The position numbers and the translations under genes are program-made. A stretch of DNA of 64,000 nucleotides from contig JAPTYK010000001.1 in the NCBI GenBank assembly GCA_026913215.1, forward strand, positions 4,464,001-4,528,000, in the 5' to 3' direction. The stretch's first letter is position 1. Every line of letters begins with the position of its first letter. This document shows positions 42,108 through 52,771 of the stretch, piece by piece. The DNA comes from Streptomyces diastatochromogenes (GTDB taxonomy: Bacteria > Actinomycetota > Actinomycetes > Streptomycetales > Streptomycetaceae). The notes beneath the pieces are model-generated. The model saw only the letters and a list, made by a program, of their open reading frames with translations. It did no database searches and was not told the DNA's origin.

Positions 42108-43755
42108 GCGCGTACGACTCCCTCCCCGACTCCGTGACGGAGGTCTTCGGCCCGGAGGCGACGGCGGAGCGGGCGTACGACCTGCTGACGGTCGACGTCC
42201 CGCCGGCCTCCTGGATCACGGCCCTGGAGACCGCCCGCGACGAGCTCGGCTGCACCTTCTTCGACTGGCTGAGCGCGGTCGACGAACCCGGCACGGGCTT
42301 CCGCGTCTGCGCGCACGTCGTCGCGCTCGGCGAGGGCGCCCCGAAGCGCCTCCTCCTCCGCACGACCGTCCCGCACGACGCCCCCGCCCTCCCCACCGCC
42401 ATCGGCGTGTACGCGGGCGCGGGCTGGCACGAGCGCGAGACCCACGAGATGTTCGGCGTGTCCTTCGAGGGCCACCCCACCTCGTCCCCTCCTCCTCCCC
42501 GAGAACTTCGAGGGCCACCCCTCCGCAAGGACTTCGTCCTCGCCGCCCGCGTCGCCAAGGCCTGGCCCGGCGCCAAGGAACCCGGCGAGTCCCACGACGG
42601 CAACGCCCCCAAGCGCCGCCAGATGCTCCCCCGGCGTCCCCGACCCCAACGAATGGGGCCCCTCAGGGCCAGCTCCCCCGCCCCCACCCGCCCCACCCGC
42701 GCAGCCGCCGGCGACCGCCCGGTCCGCCGCGCCCGCTCGGTCACCGAGGGCTCGGCCACCCAGGCACCCCGCCCGCCCCGGAGCCGGGCACCCCGGCCCG
42801 CCGCTCCCGCTCGGTCACGGAGGGCTCGGCGAGCCAGACGCCCCGGAGGCCGGAGGCCCGGCGAGCCCGGAGCCCGGTGCGGCCCCGGAGGCCCTGACCG
42901 CCCCGGCCCGCCCGGTCCGCCGCTCCCGCTCGGCCGCGGACGGCTCGGCGAGCCAGGTGGCCCCGGACCCGGCCCCGACCACGGAACCCCCGGCTTCCCG
43001 GCCCGCCCGCCGCGCCGCTCCCGCTCGGCTGCGGACGGCTCGGCGAGCCAGGTGGCCCCGGACCTGGACCCGACCACGGAAACCCAGGCTTCCCGGCCCG
43101 CCCGCCGCGCCGCTCCTGTTCGGCCGCTGACGGCTCGGCGAGCCAGACGCCCCGGAGCCCGGTGGCCCGGTGAGCCCGGAGCCCGGTGCGGCCCCGAGGC
43201 TCCGACCGCCCCGGCCCGCCCGCCGCGCCGCTCCTGTTCGGCTGCGGACGGCTCGGCGAGCCAGGTGGCCCCGGAGTCGTCAGCCACGGAGGCCGGTGGC
43301 CAGGGGCCCCGGAGCCCAGGGCATCCACGGAGACCCCGACCGCCCCGGCCCGGCCCCCGCGCCGCTCCTGTTCGGCGGCCGACGGCTCGGCGAGCCAGGC
43401 GGCCTCGGGGACGTCGGACACGGCGGGCGCCGCGCCCCGCGCGGCGGGTGCCACCCGCGTACCCGCAGCTCGGACGCCCCTGGCACCACGCTCGGCCGGC
43501 CTTCGACGAGGAGCCGCCGGCTGCGGGGCCGGGCCGGAGGCCCGGAGGACGACGCGGCCGAAGCGCCGACAGGGAAGCCGCTGACCCCGAAGGCACCCGC
43601 CCGCCGGTCCGGCCCCGGGCGGCATGCCCGAGGCCGAGGTCCCGGCAGAGGCGGCCCCGACGCCGCCGGAGGCAAGAGCACCGAAGACGGCCCCGCCCGC
43701 GGGCGAGCGCACCGACAACGACCCCACCGACCCCGCCGGAGGCGATCCCGCGTGA
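42104..43755 (+). CDS. nuoC2: NADH-quinone oxidoreductase subunit C, second copy, with long Arg/Ser repeat tail (several frameshifts)
   Basis: Residues 1 to about 180 form a normal NuoC domain: [39 protein letters not shown] and [20 protein letters not shown], ending near DPNEWGP. Three single C losses lie between 42470 and 42535 and another near 42630. The remaining roughly 360 codons are a Pro/Ala/Arg-rich tail with seven copies of an RRSRSxxDGSASQ motif. The stop at 43753-43755 overlaps the nuoH2 GTG. NuoC with NuoD connects the electron-input and membrane parts, but no nuoD is present. The length and exact frame of the tail are uncertain. Confidence 0.82.
42721..43400 (+). repeat. Seven degenerate repeats in the nuoC2 tail
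   Basis: A core of about 42-50 bases, encoding RPxRRSRSxxDGSASQ, recurs at about 42721, 42797, 42906, 43000, 43096, 43212 and 43348. The spacing varies between 76 and 134 bases. The most constant DNA is GACGGCTCGGCGAGCCAG. The last three copies have TCCTGTTCGGC in place of TCCCGCTCGGC, which shows recent duplication. Confidence 0.88.
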
Positions 43756-44720
43756 ACGACGTACTCGACGTCGCCCTCCGGTTGCTCGTCGTCTTCGCCG
43801 TGTTCCTGGTGCTGCCGCTCGTCGTCGGGCAGACGGAGCACAAGGTCATGGCGCACATGCAGGGCCGGCTCGGGCCCATGTACGCGGGCGGGTTCCACGG
43901 GTGGGCGCAGCTCGTCGCCGATGGCGTGAAGTTCGCGCAGAAGGAGGACGTGGTCCCGAAGGACGCGGACCGGAGGATCTTCCAGCTCGCGCCGGCCGTG
44001 GCGCTGCTGCCGTATCTGCTGGTGCTCGTCGCGATCCCGATCGGGCCGGGCGAAGGGGCCGTCGGGCAGGTCGTCGACGCCGGGATCTTCTTCGTGCTGG
44101 CGGTGATGGGCGTCGGGGTGCTCGGCTCGCTCATGGCCGGCTGGGCGTCCGCGAACAAGTTCTCGCTGCTGGGCGGTCTGCGGACGGCAGCCCAGCTGCT
44201 CGCCTACGAGCTGCCGATGCTGCTCGCCGCCGCGTCCGTCGCGATGGCCGCTGGCACGGTCTCGCTGCCCGGCATCCTGAACGCCTTCGAGTGGTGGTGG
44301 GTGCCCTGGCAGATCATCGGCGCGCTGGTGTTCTTCGTCGCGGGGCTCGCCGAACTCCAGCGGCCCCCGTTCGACATGCCGGTCGCCGACTCGGAGATCA
44401 TCTTCGGCGCGTACACCGAGTACACGGGCCTCCGCTTCGCGCTCTTCCTGCTCGCCGAGTACGCGGGCATCGTCGTCCTCAGCGGCCTCACCACCGTCCT
44501 CTTCCTCGGCGGCTGGCACGGCCCCCTGGGCGCCGACGGCCTCGGCTGGGTCTGGACCCTCCTCAAGACGGCCGTCCTCGCCTTCGTCGTGATCTGGCTG
44601 CGGGTGAGCTACCCGCGCCTGCGCGAGGACCAGCTCCAGAAGCTCGCCTGGACGGTCCTCGTCCCGCTCGCCCTCGCGCAGATCGCGCTCACCGGCATCG
44701 TGAAGGTGGCGATCCAGTAA
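43752..44720 (+). CDS. nuoH2: NADH-quinone oxidoreductase subunit H, second copy
   Basis: NuoH forms much of the quinone chamber. The 322-residue product shows [57 protein letters not shown] and [20 protein letters not shown], all hallmark loops. Eight helices are visible. The frame is intact. It lacks the long charged C-terminal tail of the first copy. The GTG start overlaps the nuoC2 stop; the stop overlaps nuoI2 (TAATG). Confidence 0.96.
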   Translation: MNDVLDVALRLLVVFAVFLVLPLVVGQTEHKVMAHMQGRLGPMYAGGFHGWAQLVADGVKFAQKEDVVPKDADRRIFQLAPAVALLPYLLVLVAIPIGPGEGAVGQVVDAGIFFVLAVMGVGVLGSLMAGWASANKFSLLGGLRTAAQLLAYELPMLLAAASVAMAAGTVSLPGILNAFEWWWVPWQIIGALVFFVAGLAELQRPPFDMPVADSEIIFGAYTEYTGLRFALFLLAEYAGIVVLSGLTTVLFLGGWHGPLGADGLGWVWTLLKTAVLAFVVIWLRVSYPRLREDQLQKLAWTVLVPLALAQIALTGIVKVAIQ

Positions 44721-45320
44721 TGCCCACCGCGTCTCCCGACCACCGCCCCTCCTCGACGCCCTCCGGGCGGCCCCGTCCGTTCCCCGGTTCCGGCCTCGCC
44801 AAGGGGCTCGCCGTCACCTTGCGCACGATGACGAAGAAGACCGTCACCGCGCAGTACCCGGACGTGCAGCCCGAGCTGCCGCCCCGCACCCGCGGGGTCA
44901 TCGGCCTGTTCGAGGAGAACTGCACGGTCTGCATGCTCTGCGCCCGCGAGTGCCCCGACTGGTGCATCTACATCGACTCCCACAAGGAGACGGTGCCGCC
45001 CGCCGCACCCGGCGGCCGCGAGCGCAGCCGGAACGTCCTCGACCGCTTCGCCATCGACTTCTCGCTCTGCATGTACTGCGGGATCTGCATCGAGGTCTGC
45101 CCTTCGACGCGCTGTTCTGGTCGCCCGAGTTCGAGTACGCGGAGACCGACATCCACGAGCTGACCCACGAGCGCGACAAGCTCCGCGAGTGGATGTGGAC
45201 GGTCCCCGAGCCGCCCGCGCTCGACCCGCGCGCGGAGGAGCCGAAGGAGATCGCCGCGCCCGCAAGGCGGCGGAGAAGGCCGCCGCCGCGCAGGCGGCGG
45301 CCACGGAGGACCAGCAGTGA
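44720..45320 (+). CDS. nuoI2: NADH-quinone oxidoreductase subunit I, second copy (two frameshifts)
   Basis: This is a two-cluster ferredoxin-like subunit with [17 protein letters not shown] and [12 protein letters not shown]. In a complex without the NADH module, NuoI would be the natural entry point for electrons from ferredoxin. The frame breaks in a C run at about 45105 (continuing [20 protein letters not shown]) and near 45260, where an Ala/Lys tail ends at EDQQ. The length is exactly two bases short. The ATG at 44720 overlaps the nuoH2 stop. Confidence 0.94.
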
Positions 45321-45874
45321 CCCTCGCAGCAGCCCACGCGGCCACGCACGGCTTCCTCTCGCCCACCGGCGTCGAGATCGCCTTCGTCCTCGTCGGCCTC
45401 GCCACCCTCGGCGCGGCCCTCGTCACCGTCACCACCCGCCAGCTGGTGCACGCCGCCCTCTGGCTGGTCGTGGCGCTCGGCGGACTCGCCGTCGAGTACC
45501 TGCTCCTCACCGCCGAGTTCATCGCCTGGGTCCAGGTCCTGATCTACGTCGGCTCGGTCGTCGTCCTCCTCCTCTTCGGTCTCATGCTCACCAAGGCCCC
45601 CATCGGCCGCTCCCCGGACGCCGACTCCGGCAACCGGCCGGTCGCCCTCGCCGTCGCGCTCGCCGCCGCGGCCGCCCTCGTCTGGGTCGTCGTCGACGCG
45701 TTCCGCACGACCTGGATCGACCTGGACGGGCCCGCCCAGGGCTCCACGGGCGTGACCGGCGAGATCCTCTTCCAGCACTGGGTGCTGCCCTTCGAGGCGC
45801 TGTCGGTGCTGCTGCTCGCCGCCCTGGTCGGCGCGATCGTCCTCTCCCGGAAGAAGAAGGAGGACGAGAGCTGA
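45317..45874 (+). CDS. nuoJ2: NADH-quinone oxidoreductase subunit J, second copy
   Basis: The 185-residue membrane subunit has [20 protein letters not shown], the family signature, and five helices. It is much shorter than the first NuoJ because it lacks the hydrophilic C-terminal tail. The GTG start overlaps the nuoI2 stop (GTGA), and the TGATG junction couples it to nuoK2. Confidence 0.95.
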   Translation: MTLAAAHAATHGFLSPTGVEIAFVLVGLATLGAALVTVTTRQLVHAALWLVVALGGLAVEYLLLTAEFIAWVQVLIYVGSVVVLLLFGLMLTKAPIGRSPDADSGNRPVALAVALAAAAALVWVVVDAFRTTWIDLDGPAQGSTGVTGEILFQHWVLPFEALSVLLLAALVGAIVLSRKKKEDES

Positions 45875-46215
45875 TGCACCTCGCCTACCCGGCCGTCCTC
45901 GCCGTCCTCCTCTTCGCCGTCGGCCTCTACGGCGTCCTCGCCCGCCGCAACGCGATCCTGGTCCTGATGTCCGTCGAGCTGATGCTCAACGCCGTCAACC
46001 TCAACCTGGTCGCCTTCGACGTCTGGCTCCGCGACACCCTCCACGCCGGCCAGGCCCTCACCCTCTTCACCATCGCCGTCGCCGCCGCCGAGATCGGCAT
46101 CGGTCTCGCGATCGTCCTGATGGTCCACCGCAACTGCGGCACCTCGGACGTCGACCGCCTCCGCGACACCCAGGAACAGCCGTCCGCCGAGGAGAAGGCC
46201 GAGGCCGCCGCGTGA
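45874..46215 (+). CDS. nuoK2: NADH-quinone oxidoreductase subunit K, second copy
   Basis: The 113-residue three-helix subunit keeps both glutamates ([13 protein letters not shown] and [13 protein letters not shown]). It has a hydrophilic C-terminal tail ([16 protein letters not shown]) absent from the first NuoK. It overlaps nuoL2 by GTGA. Confidence 0.96.
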   Translation: MHLAYPAVLAVLLFAVGLYGVLARRNAILVLMSVELMLNAVNLNLVAFDVWLRDTLHAGQALTLFTIAVAAAEIGIGLAIVLMVHRNCGTSDVDRLRDTQEQPSAEEKAEAAA

Positions 46216-48178
46216 CCACGACCACCCTCGCCGTCCTCGTCCCCTCCTCCCTTCCTCGGCTCCGCCGCCGGACTCCTCCTCGGCCGCACCGCGCCCGGCT
46301 TCGTCCGCCCCTGGCCGTGCTCCCGACGCTGGCCGCCGCGGTCCTCGCCGTCCTCGTCGCCGCCCGGCAGGGCGGCGGGAAGGCGATCGACGCCGCCACC
46401 CAGCTCACCCCGACCGGGTCCGTCCCGATCGACCTCAGCCTCCACATCGACGGCTTCGCCGCCCTCGTCGCCGTCCTCGTCGGCGTGGTCGCGACCTGCG
46501 TGCAGATCTACTCGACCGGCTACCTCCGCGAGGACCCGCGCTACCCCTCGTACGCCGCGCTCGTCTCCCTCTTCACCTCCGCGATGCTGCTCGTCGTCTA
46601 CTCCGGCGACCTGATGGTGCTCCTGGTCGGCTGGGAGGTCATGGGCATCTGCTCGTACTTCCTCGTCGGCCACTACTGGGAGACCCCCGAGGCGCGCTCC
46701 GCCTCCCTGAAGGCCTTCCTCGTCACCAAGCTCGGTGACGTCCCCTTCCTCATCGGTCTCTTCGCGCTCGCCGCCGACGCGGGCACCTTCCGGATCACGG
46801 GCGTCCTCGGCGCCGTCGCGAGCGGCGGCCTCGACCACCCCACCCTGATCGCGCTGCTGCTGCTCGCCGGCGTCGCCGGCAAGTCGGCGCAGTTCCCGCT
46901 CCACACCTGGCTCCCCGACGCCATGGCCGGCCCCACCCCCGTCTCCGCGCTCATCCACGCGGCGACGATGGTCGCCGCCGGCATCTACTTCACGGCCCGG
47001 CTCCTGCCGGTCTTCGCCGCCTCCGCCGCCGCGATGACCGTGCTCGCCGTGATGGCCGCGATCACGATGGTCGGCTCGGCGCTCGCCGCCCTCGCCCAGG
47101 ACGACATCAAGCGGGTCCTCGCCTACTCGACGATCGGCCAGCTCGGCTACATGGCCGGAGCCCTCGCCGTCGGCGACCGGGGCGCCGCCGTCTTCCACCT
47201 CCTCTCGCACGCCGCCTTCAAGGCGCTGCTCTTCCTCGCCGCCGGCGCGGTCATCCACGCCGCCAGCACGAACTCCCTCACCGCCATGTCCCGCATGAGC
47301 GGCCTCGCGAAGCGCATCCCCGACGCGTACTGGACGATGACCGTCGCCCTCCTCGCGCTCGCCGCGATCCCGCCCTTCGCCGGCTTCTTCTCCAAGGAAG
47401 CCGTCCTCGTGGCCGCCGAGCACACCGCCCTCGGCGAGCGGGACGTCGCCCCCGCGGGCGCGGGCTGGATCGTCCTCGTCGCCGGACTGCTCACGGCCCT
47501 CCTCACCGCCGCGTACGCGCTCCGCCTCTGGCTGCGGACCTTCCGGGCCGCGGCGCCGAGGCCCCGGACCACGGCCGCCAGCCGATCGCCATGACGAGCG
47601 TCCTGTGGGTCCTCGCGATCCCTCCCTCGGCTTCGGCCTGACCGTCACGTACCTCGACGACTGGTTCGACGGGCACCCGCTGACCCCGACGCTGACCACG
47701 GCCGTCCTCGGCACCGGTCTCGCCGCCGCGGAGCCGTCATCACCTACGCGGTCTGGCGGACCTCGCCGCCCGCACCCCGGTCACGGCGCCCGCCCCGCAC
47801 GTCGCCCACCCGGACGCCGAGGCGGGCCGGGTCGAGGCCGAGGCCCTGCGCCTGCCGCACCCGCCGAGGACCCGGCCGACCCCGGCCGCGCCCTCCTGGG
47901 GCCGCTGCACGGCGCCGCCGCCGACGGCTTCCGCCTGGACGCCGTCTACCGGACCGCCTTCGTCCGCCCTGTACTCGCCGCCGCCTCCTGGTCCGCTTCC
48001 TGGACCGCGAGGTCGTCGACACCTACGTGAGCGCCGCGGGAACTCCGCCAAGGGGCTCGGCCGGCTCGTCCGCCGCGCCCAGACCGGCAACGTGCAGACC
48101 TATCTGAGCGCCCTGCTCGCCGGCTCCGTCGTCCTGGCGATCGTCGCCGTCGCCCTCGCCAACGCCGCCGGAGCGTGA
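46212..48178 (+). CDS. nuoL2: NADH-quinone oxidoreductase subunit L, second copy (several frameshifts)
   Basis: The central part is continuous: [74 protein letters not shown] and [16 protein letters not shown]. The first 35 codons have three C-run losses (46244-46310; corrected start [20 protein letters not shown]). After about 47560 the frame changes again at several places, through [20 protein letters not shown] and the long lateral helix region, ending [19 protein letters not shown] at 48178. It is a proton-pumping antiporter-like subunit. Confidence 0.92.
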
Positions 48179-48181
48179 CCC

Positions 48182-49758
48182 GTGATCGATATCAGCGAAT
48201 CCGTGATGCAGTTCCTTCTGGCGTTGATCGTCGCCGGCCCGCTCCTCGGCGCCGCCGCCGCTCTCCTCCCGGCCCCGCCCGGACTGAAGGGGAAGTCGCC
48301 CGACCAGGCCGTGCTCCGCCACGGCGTCACCGTCACCGGCGTCATCCTGCTGGCCGCGCTCGTCCTCGCGCTCGGCTTCGACCACGACCACCCGTCGAGG
48401 ATGCAGGCCACGACGGACATCAGCTGGATCAGGGCACTCGGCGTGCGCATCCACCTCGGTGTCGACGGCATTTCCCTCCCCCTCCTGGTCCTGACCGCGC
48501 TGCTGACCTTCCTCTGCGCGCTGTACAGCTACTTCAAGATGCCCTCGGGCGGGTCGCCCAAGGCCTTCGTCGCGCTCCTGCTCGTCCTGGAGTCCGGCAC
48601 CCTCGCCACCTTCGCCGTCCTCGACCTCGTCCTGTTCTTCCTGGCCTTCGAGACGGTCCTCATCCCGATGTACTTCCTCATCGCCCGCTGGGGCGGCGAG
48701 GGCAGGCGGGCCGCCGCCTGGAAGTTCATCCTCTACACGCTGCTCGGCTCCGTCGTCATGCTGCTCGGCCTGCTCCTCATCGGCGTGAAGGCGGGCACGT
48801 TCGACATGGTGGCACTGGCCACTGACAACGGCCGGGGACTGACCACGTCCGTGCAGGTCATCGCCGTTCTCGCGATCGGTCTCGGGCTCGCCGTGAAGAC
48901 CCCGATGTGGCCGCTGCACAGCTGGCTCCCGGACGCCCACACCGCCGCCCCGACCGTCGGCTCCGTCCTCCTCGCCGGCGTCCTGCTCAAGATGGGCACG
49001 TACGGCTTCGTCCGGATCGTCCTGCCGATCGCCCCCGACGGCATGGCGACCTTCGCCCCGTACCTCGCGGCCTTCGCCGTCGCCGGGATCATCTACGGAT
49101 CGCTCGCCTGCCTCGCCCTCGTGAAGCCGGGCAACAAGGGCGACCTCAAGCGCCTCATCGCGTACTCCTCCGTCGGCCACATGGGCTTCGTGCTCCTCGG
49201 CATCGCCACCATGACCCCCACCGGGGTCAACGGCGCCCTCTTCGCGAACATCGCCCACGGCCTCGTCACCGGCCTGCTGTTCTTCCTGGTCGGCGCCGTC
49301 AAGGACCGCTACGGCACCGCCGACCTCGACACCCTCGCCGGAGCCACCGGCGCCGCCCTCTACGGCCGCGCCCCCCGCCTCGGCGCCCTCCTCGCCTTCG
49401 CCGCCGTCGCCTCCTCGGACTGCCCGGCCTCGCCGGCTTCTGGGGCGAGATGCTCGCCCTCTTCGGCGCCTTCGACCCGGCCGAGGGCCTCAGCCGCCCC
49501 GCCTTCCTCACCTTCATGGCGATCGGCGCCTTCGGCACCCTCCTCACCGCCGCCTACCTCCTCCTCGTCGTCCGCCGCGTCTGCATGGGCGGCCCGCGAC
49601 CGGCGGGGGAGACGGCCATCGCGGACGTCCAGGGGTACGAGTTCGCCGCCTGGACCCCGCTCGTCGCCCTCACCGTCCTCGCCGGACTCTGGCCCGCGGT
49701 CCTCCTCGGCCTCACCGACCCGGCCGTCCAGCAGCTCCTCGCGGGAGGCCCCCGATGA
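48182..49758 (+). CDS. nuoM2: NADH-quinone oxidoreductase subunit M, second copy (one frameshift)
   Basis: Seen in order: VDGISLPLLVLTALLTFLCA, FFLAFETVLIPMYFLIARWG (conserved Glu), HSWLPDAHTAAPTVGSVLLA, KRLIAYSSVGHMGFVLLGIA and, after a C-run break at about 49415, LGLPGLAGFWGEMLALFGAF. The length is one base short of a multiple of three. The GTG start lies three bases after the nuoL2 stop. The stop overlaps nuoN2. Confidence 0.94.
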
Positions 49759-51263
49759 CGTCGTCCCTCGTCCAGTCCGTCGACTGGCTCACGATCGCGC
49801 CCCCCACCCTCACGGCCCTGGTCGCCCTCGTCGTCCTCGTCGCCGACCTCTTCGTGCCGCCGGAGCGCAAGCGGCTCCTCGGCTGGACCGCGATCGGCGG
49901 CCTCACCGCCGCCCTCGCCCTCCTCCTGCCGCTGCGGGCCGGCGACCGCGCCACCTTCTGCCTGACCGCCAAGGCCCAGGCCGCGGGCCACGCGCCCGCG
50001 TGCAGCTACACCGCCGACCACTTCACCCTGGTCATCCAGCTCCTCGTCCTCGCCGGAGCGCTGCTCACCGCGCTCCTGTCCCTGGACGAGACCCGCAAGC
50101 GGCTCCCGGCCGGCGAGTTCTGGTTCCTGCTGCTGTCCTCGGCCGCCGGCGCCGCCCTGCTGCCCGCCTCGCGGGACCTGGCGACCCTGGTGGTCGCCCT
50201 GGAGGTGGCCTCGCTGCCGGCCTTCGCGCTCGTCGGCCTCAAGCGCGGCGACCGCATGTCCGGCGAGGCCGCGCTCAAGTTCTTCCTCTCCTCCGTCACC
50301 GCGACCGCCGTCACCCTGCTCGGCGTCAGCTTCGTGTACGCGGCGACCGGCACCCTCCACCTCACGGAGATCGCCCAGCGCCTCGACGACGTCCCCGGGC
50401 AGCTCCAGACCCTCGCCGAGGCGGGCGTCGCCCTCACCCTCGTCGGCTTCGCCTTCAAGACGGCCGCCGTCCCCTTCCACTTCTGGGTCCCCGACACCTA
50501 CGTCGGCGCCCCGCTGCCCGTCGCCGCCTACCTCTCCGTCGTCGGCAAGGCCGTCGGCTTCACCGGCCTGATCCTGGTGACGGTCGTCGCCTTCCCCTCG
50601 TACGCGGACGTGTGGGGCCCGGCGCTCGCCGCCCTCGCCGCGCTCACCATGACCGTCGGGAACGTCGCCGCCCTCCGCCAGGTCTCCACGCGCGCGCGGA
50701 GCGCGGTGCGCCTCCTCGCCTGGTCCTCCGTCGGCCAGGCCGGCTACCTCCTGGTGCCGATCGCGGCCGCCGCGTACTCCAGCGACGACCAGATCGGCGC
50801 CACCGTCGCGTACGCCCTGATGTACGCCGTCGTGAACCTCGGCGCCTTCGCGGTCGTCGCGCTCCTCGCCCGCAGCCGCCCTGAGGGCCGTATCTCGGAC
50901 TTCAAGGGCCTGTACGCGGCCAGCCCCGCCGCCGCCCTCGCGCTCGCCTTCTTCCTCCTGAATCTGGCCGGTTTGCCCCCGGGTATCATCGGCCTCTTCG
51001 CCAAGGTGACCGTCTTCTCGGCGGCCGTCGACGCGGGCCTCGGGTGGCTGGCCGTGATCATGGGCGTCAACGTCGTGATCGCGCTCTCCTACTACCTGCG
51101 CTGGACGGCCCTGCTCTTCCGCACGCCGGAGGGCTCCGTCGAGAAGGCCCACAAGGCCTCCGCGCCGGTCACCCTGGCGATCGTGCTGACCGCCGCCGCC
51201 GGAGCCGTCCTGTCGGGCTACCCGCAGTTCGCCCTCCACTTCGCGGCGGCCGGCCTCTTCTGA
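49755..51263 (+). CDS. nuoN2: NADH-quinone oxidoreductase subunit N, second copy
   Basis: The unbroken 502-residue antiporter-like subunit has TLVVALEVASLPAFALVGLK, KTAAVPFHFWVPDTYVGAPL and RLLAWSSVGQAGYLLVPIAA. It closes the second nuo operon. Compared with the first NuoN it has a shorter loop after helix 3. The next gene, mscL, starts 34 bases later and may be transcribed with it or separately. Confidence 0.96.
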   Translation: MTSSLVQSVDWLTIAPPTLTALVALVVLVADLFVPPERKRLLGWTAIGGLTAALALLLPLRAGDRATFCLTAKAQAAGHAPACSYTADHFTLVIQLLVLAGALLTALLSLDETRKRLPAGEFWFLLLSSAAGAALLPASRDLATLVVALEVASLPAFALVGLKRGDRMSGEAALKFFLSSVTATAVTLLGVSFVYAATGTLHLTEIAQRLDDVPGQLQTLAEAGVALTLVGFAFKTAAVPFHFWVPDTYVGAPLPVAAYLSVVGKAVGFTGLILVTVVAFPSYADVWGPALAALAALTMTVGNVAALRQVSTRARSAVRLLAWSSVGQAGYLLVPIAAAAYSSDDQIGATVAYALMYAVVNLGAFAVVALLARSRPEGRISDFKGLYAASPAAALALAFFLLNLAGLPPGIIGLFAKVTVFSAAVDAGLGWLAVIMGVNVVIALSYYLRWTALLFRTPEGSVEKAHKASAPVTLAIVLTAAAGAVLSGYPQFALHFAAAGLF

Positions 51264-51297
51264 TCCCCCACAGGAAAACACCGAGGAGCGACACCCC

Positions 51298-51750
51298 GTG
51301 CTGAACGGATTCAAGGACTTCATACTTCGCGGGAACGTCATCTCGATGGCCATCGGTCTGGCCGTCGGCTCGGCGTTCACGGCCGTCGTCACCGGCTTCA
51401 GCAAGGCGTTCATCACCCCCCTCATCGGCCTGGCGACGGGCTCGGTCGGCGACTTCAGCGAGGCCAGCTTCACCGTCGGCAAGACCGTCTTCCCGTACGG
51501 CCTCGCGATCGCCGCCGCCATAGCGTTCGTCATCACCGCCGCGGTCCTCTACTTCCTCATCGTCGTCCCGATGACGAAGATCCAGGAGAAGTTCGCCAAG
51601 GAGGAGGCGAAGGACCCGAAGTCGGAGAAGCGCGACTGCCCCCGCTGCTTCACCGAGATCCCGGCCATCGCCTCCCGCTGCGCCCACTGCACCAGCGAGG
51701 TCGAGCCCACCGTCCCCACCGGCCTGGAGAAGATCCCCGCCGCGCGCTGA
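51298..51750 (+). CDS. mscL: Large-conductance mechanosensitive channel MscL with zinc-ribbon tail
   Basis: MscL opens under membrane tension to release solutes during osmotic downshock. The 150-residue product starts MLNGFKDFILRGNVISMAIG, the conserved N-terminus, with two helices (first: IGLAVGSAFTAVVTGFSKAF). The pore-lining pattern is conserved. Unlike the usual MscL, the C-terminus (from about residue 113) ends in a CPRC...CAHC zinc ribbon. The GTG start at 51298 follows GAGGAGC. Confidence 0.93.
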   Translation: MLNGFKDFILRGNVISMAIGLAVGSAFTAVVTGFSKAFITPLIGLATGSVGDFSEASFTVGKTVFPYGLAIAAAIAFVITAAVLYFLIVVPMTKIQEKFAKEEAKDPKSEKRDCPRCFTEIPAIASRCAHCTSEVEPTVPTGLEKIPAAR

Positions 51751-51907
51751 CCGCCCGCCGATCACCCGTACGGCCCACACGGCGCCCCGTGCGAGCCGGG
51801 GAACCCGAGCATCCCGCCTGGCGTTGACCAGAACGGGAGGGTCCACTGAGTGAGTGGACCACCACGAAGCGAAGGGTTCCCCTGCCGCACCACTTGGAGG
51901 GCGTACC

Positions 51908-52771
51908 GTGCACCGCCGGCACAACGGGCTGAGGACCGCCGTACTCCTCGGAGGGCTCTCGGCCCTCATCATCGTCATCGGCAGCTTCTTCGGGCGTACG
52001 GGGCTGATCGTCGGACTCGTCGTCGCGATCGGCACCAACGCGTACGCCTACTGGAACAGCGACAAGCTCGCGCTGCGGGCCATGCGGGCCCGCCCCGTCA
52101 GCGAGTTCGAGGCGCCCGCGCTCTACCGGATGGTGCGCGAGCTCTCCACCCAGGCGCGGCAGCCCATGCCCCGGCTCTACATCTCGCCGACGCAGGCGCC
52201 CAACGCCTTCGCGACCGGCCGCAACCCGCGCAACGCCGCCGTCTGCTGCACCGAGGGCATCCTCGCGATCCTCGACGAGCGCGAACTGCGCGGGGTCATC
52301 GGCCACGAGCTGAGCCACGTCTACAACCGGGACATCCTCATCTCCTCGGTCGCCGGAGCGCTCGCCTCCGTCGTGATGTTCCTGGTGAACTTCGCCTGGC
52401 TGATCCCGGTCGGCCGCTCCAACGACGACGACGGCCCCGGCATCCTCGGCTACCTGCTGATCGTGATCCTCGGCCCGATCGCCGCCTCGATCATCCAGCT
52501 CGCCATCTCCCGCTCCCGCGAGTACGAGGCCGACGCCTCCGGAGCCCAGCTCACCGGAGACCCGCTCGCCCTCGCCGGCGCCCTGCGGAAGCTGGAGGCC
52601 GGCACCAAGCAGCTGCCGCTGCCGCCCGAGCCGAAGATCGAGACCGCGAGCCACATGATGATCGCGAACCCGTTCCGGCCCGGCCAGGGCCTCTCCAAGA
52701 TGTTCTCCACCCACCCGCCGATGGCCGAGCGGATCGCCCGGCTCGAACAGATGGCAGGTCGACGCCCGTGA
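51908..52771 (+). CDS. htpX: M48 membrane protease HtpX
   Basis: HtpX degrades misfolded membrane proteins. The 287-residue product has two N-terminal helices, the zinc motif [16 protein letters not shown] (HExxH) and the third ligand in [21 protein letters not shown] start at the GTG at 51908 ([14 protein letters not shown]), seven bases after GGAGGG; an upstream ATG at 51854 is possible but gives a non-typical leader. The length matches the family. The stop overlaps the yccF start. Confidence 0.94.
   Translation: MHRRHNGLRTAVLLGGLSALIIVIGSFFGRTGLIVGLVVAIGTNAYAYWNSDKLALRAMRARPVSEFEAPALYRMVRELSTQARQPMPRLYISPTQAPNAFATGRNPRNAAVCCTEGILAILDERELRGVIGHELSHVYNRDILISSVAGALASVVMFLVNFAWLIPVGRSNDDDGPGILGYLLIVILGPIAASIIQLAISRSREYEADASGAQLTGDPLALAGALRKLEAGTKQLPLPPEPKIETASHMMIANPFRPGQGLSKMFSTHPPMAERIARLEQMAGRRP

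Noticed and set aside
42721-43400. CRISPR array
   Set aside because: Repeats are degenerate with irregular spacing, they are coding in character, and no cas genes are present. The array at 62383-62635 is also tandem without unique spacers.
42640-43755. NuoD hidden in the damaged part of the second nuo operon
   Set aside because: The stretch is about the right place but is repeat-rich, and I find none of the NuoD hallmarks in any frame. It is also too short for NuoD (about 380-440 residues) after the NuoC domain.
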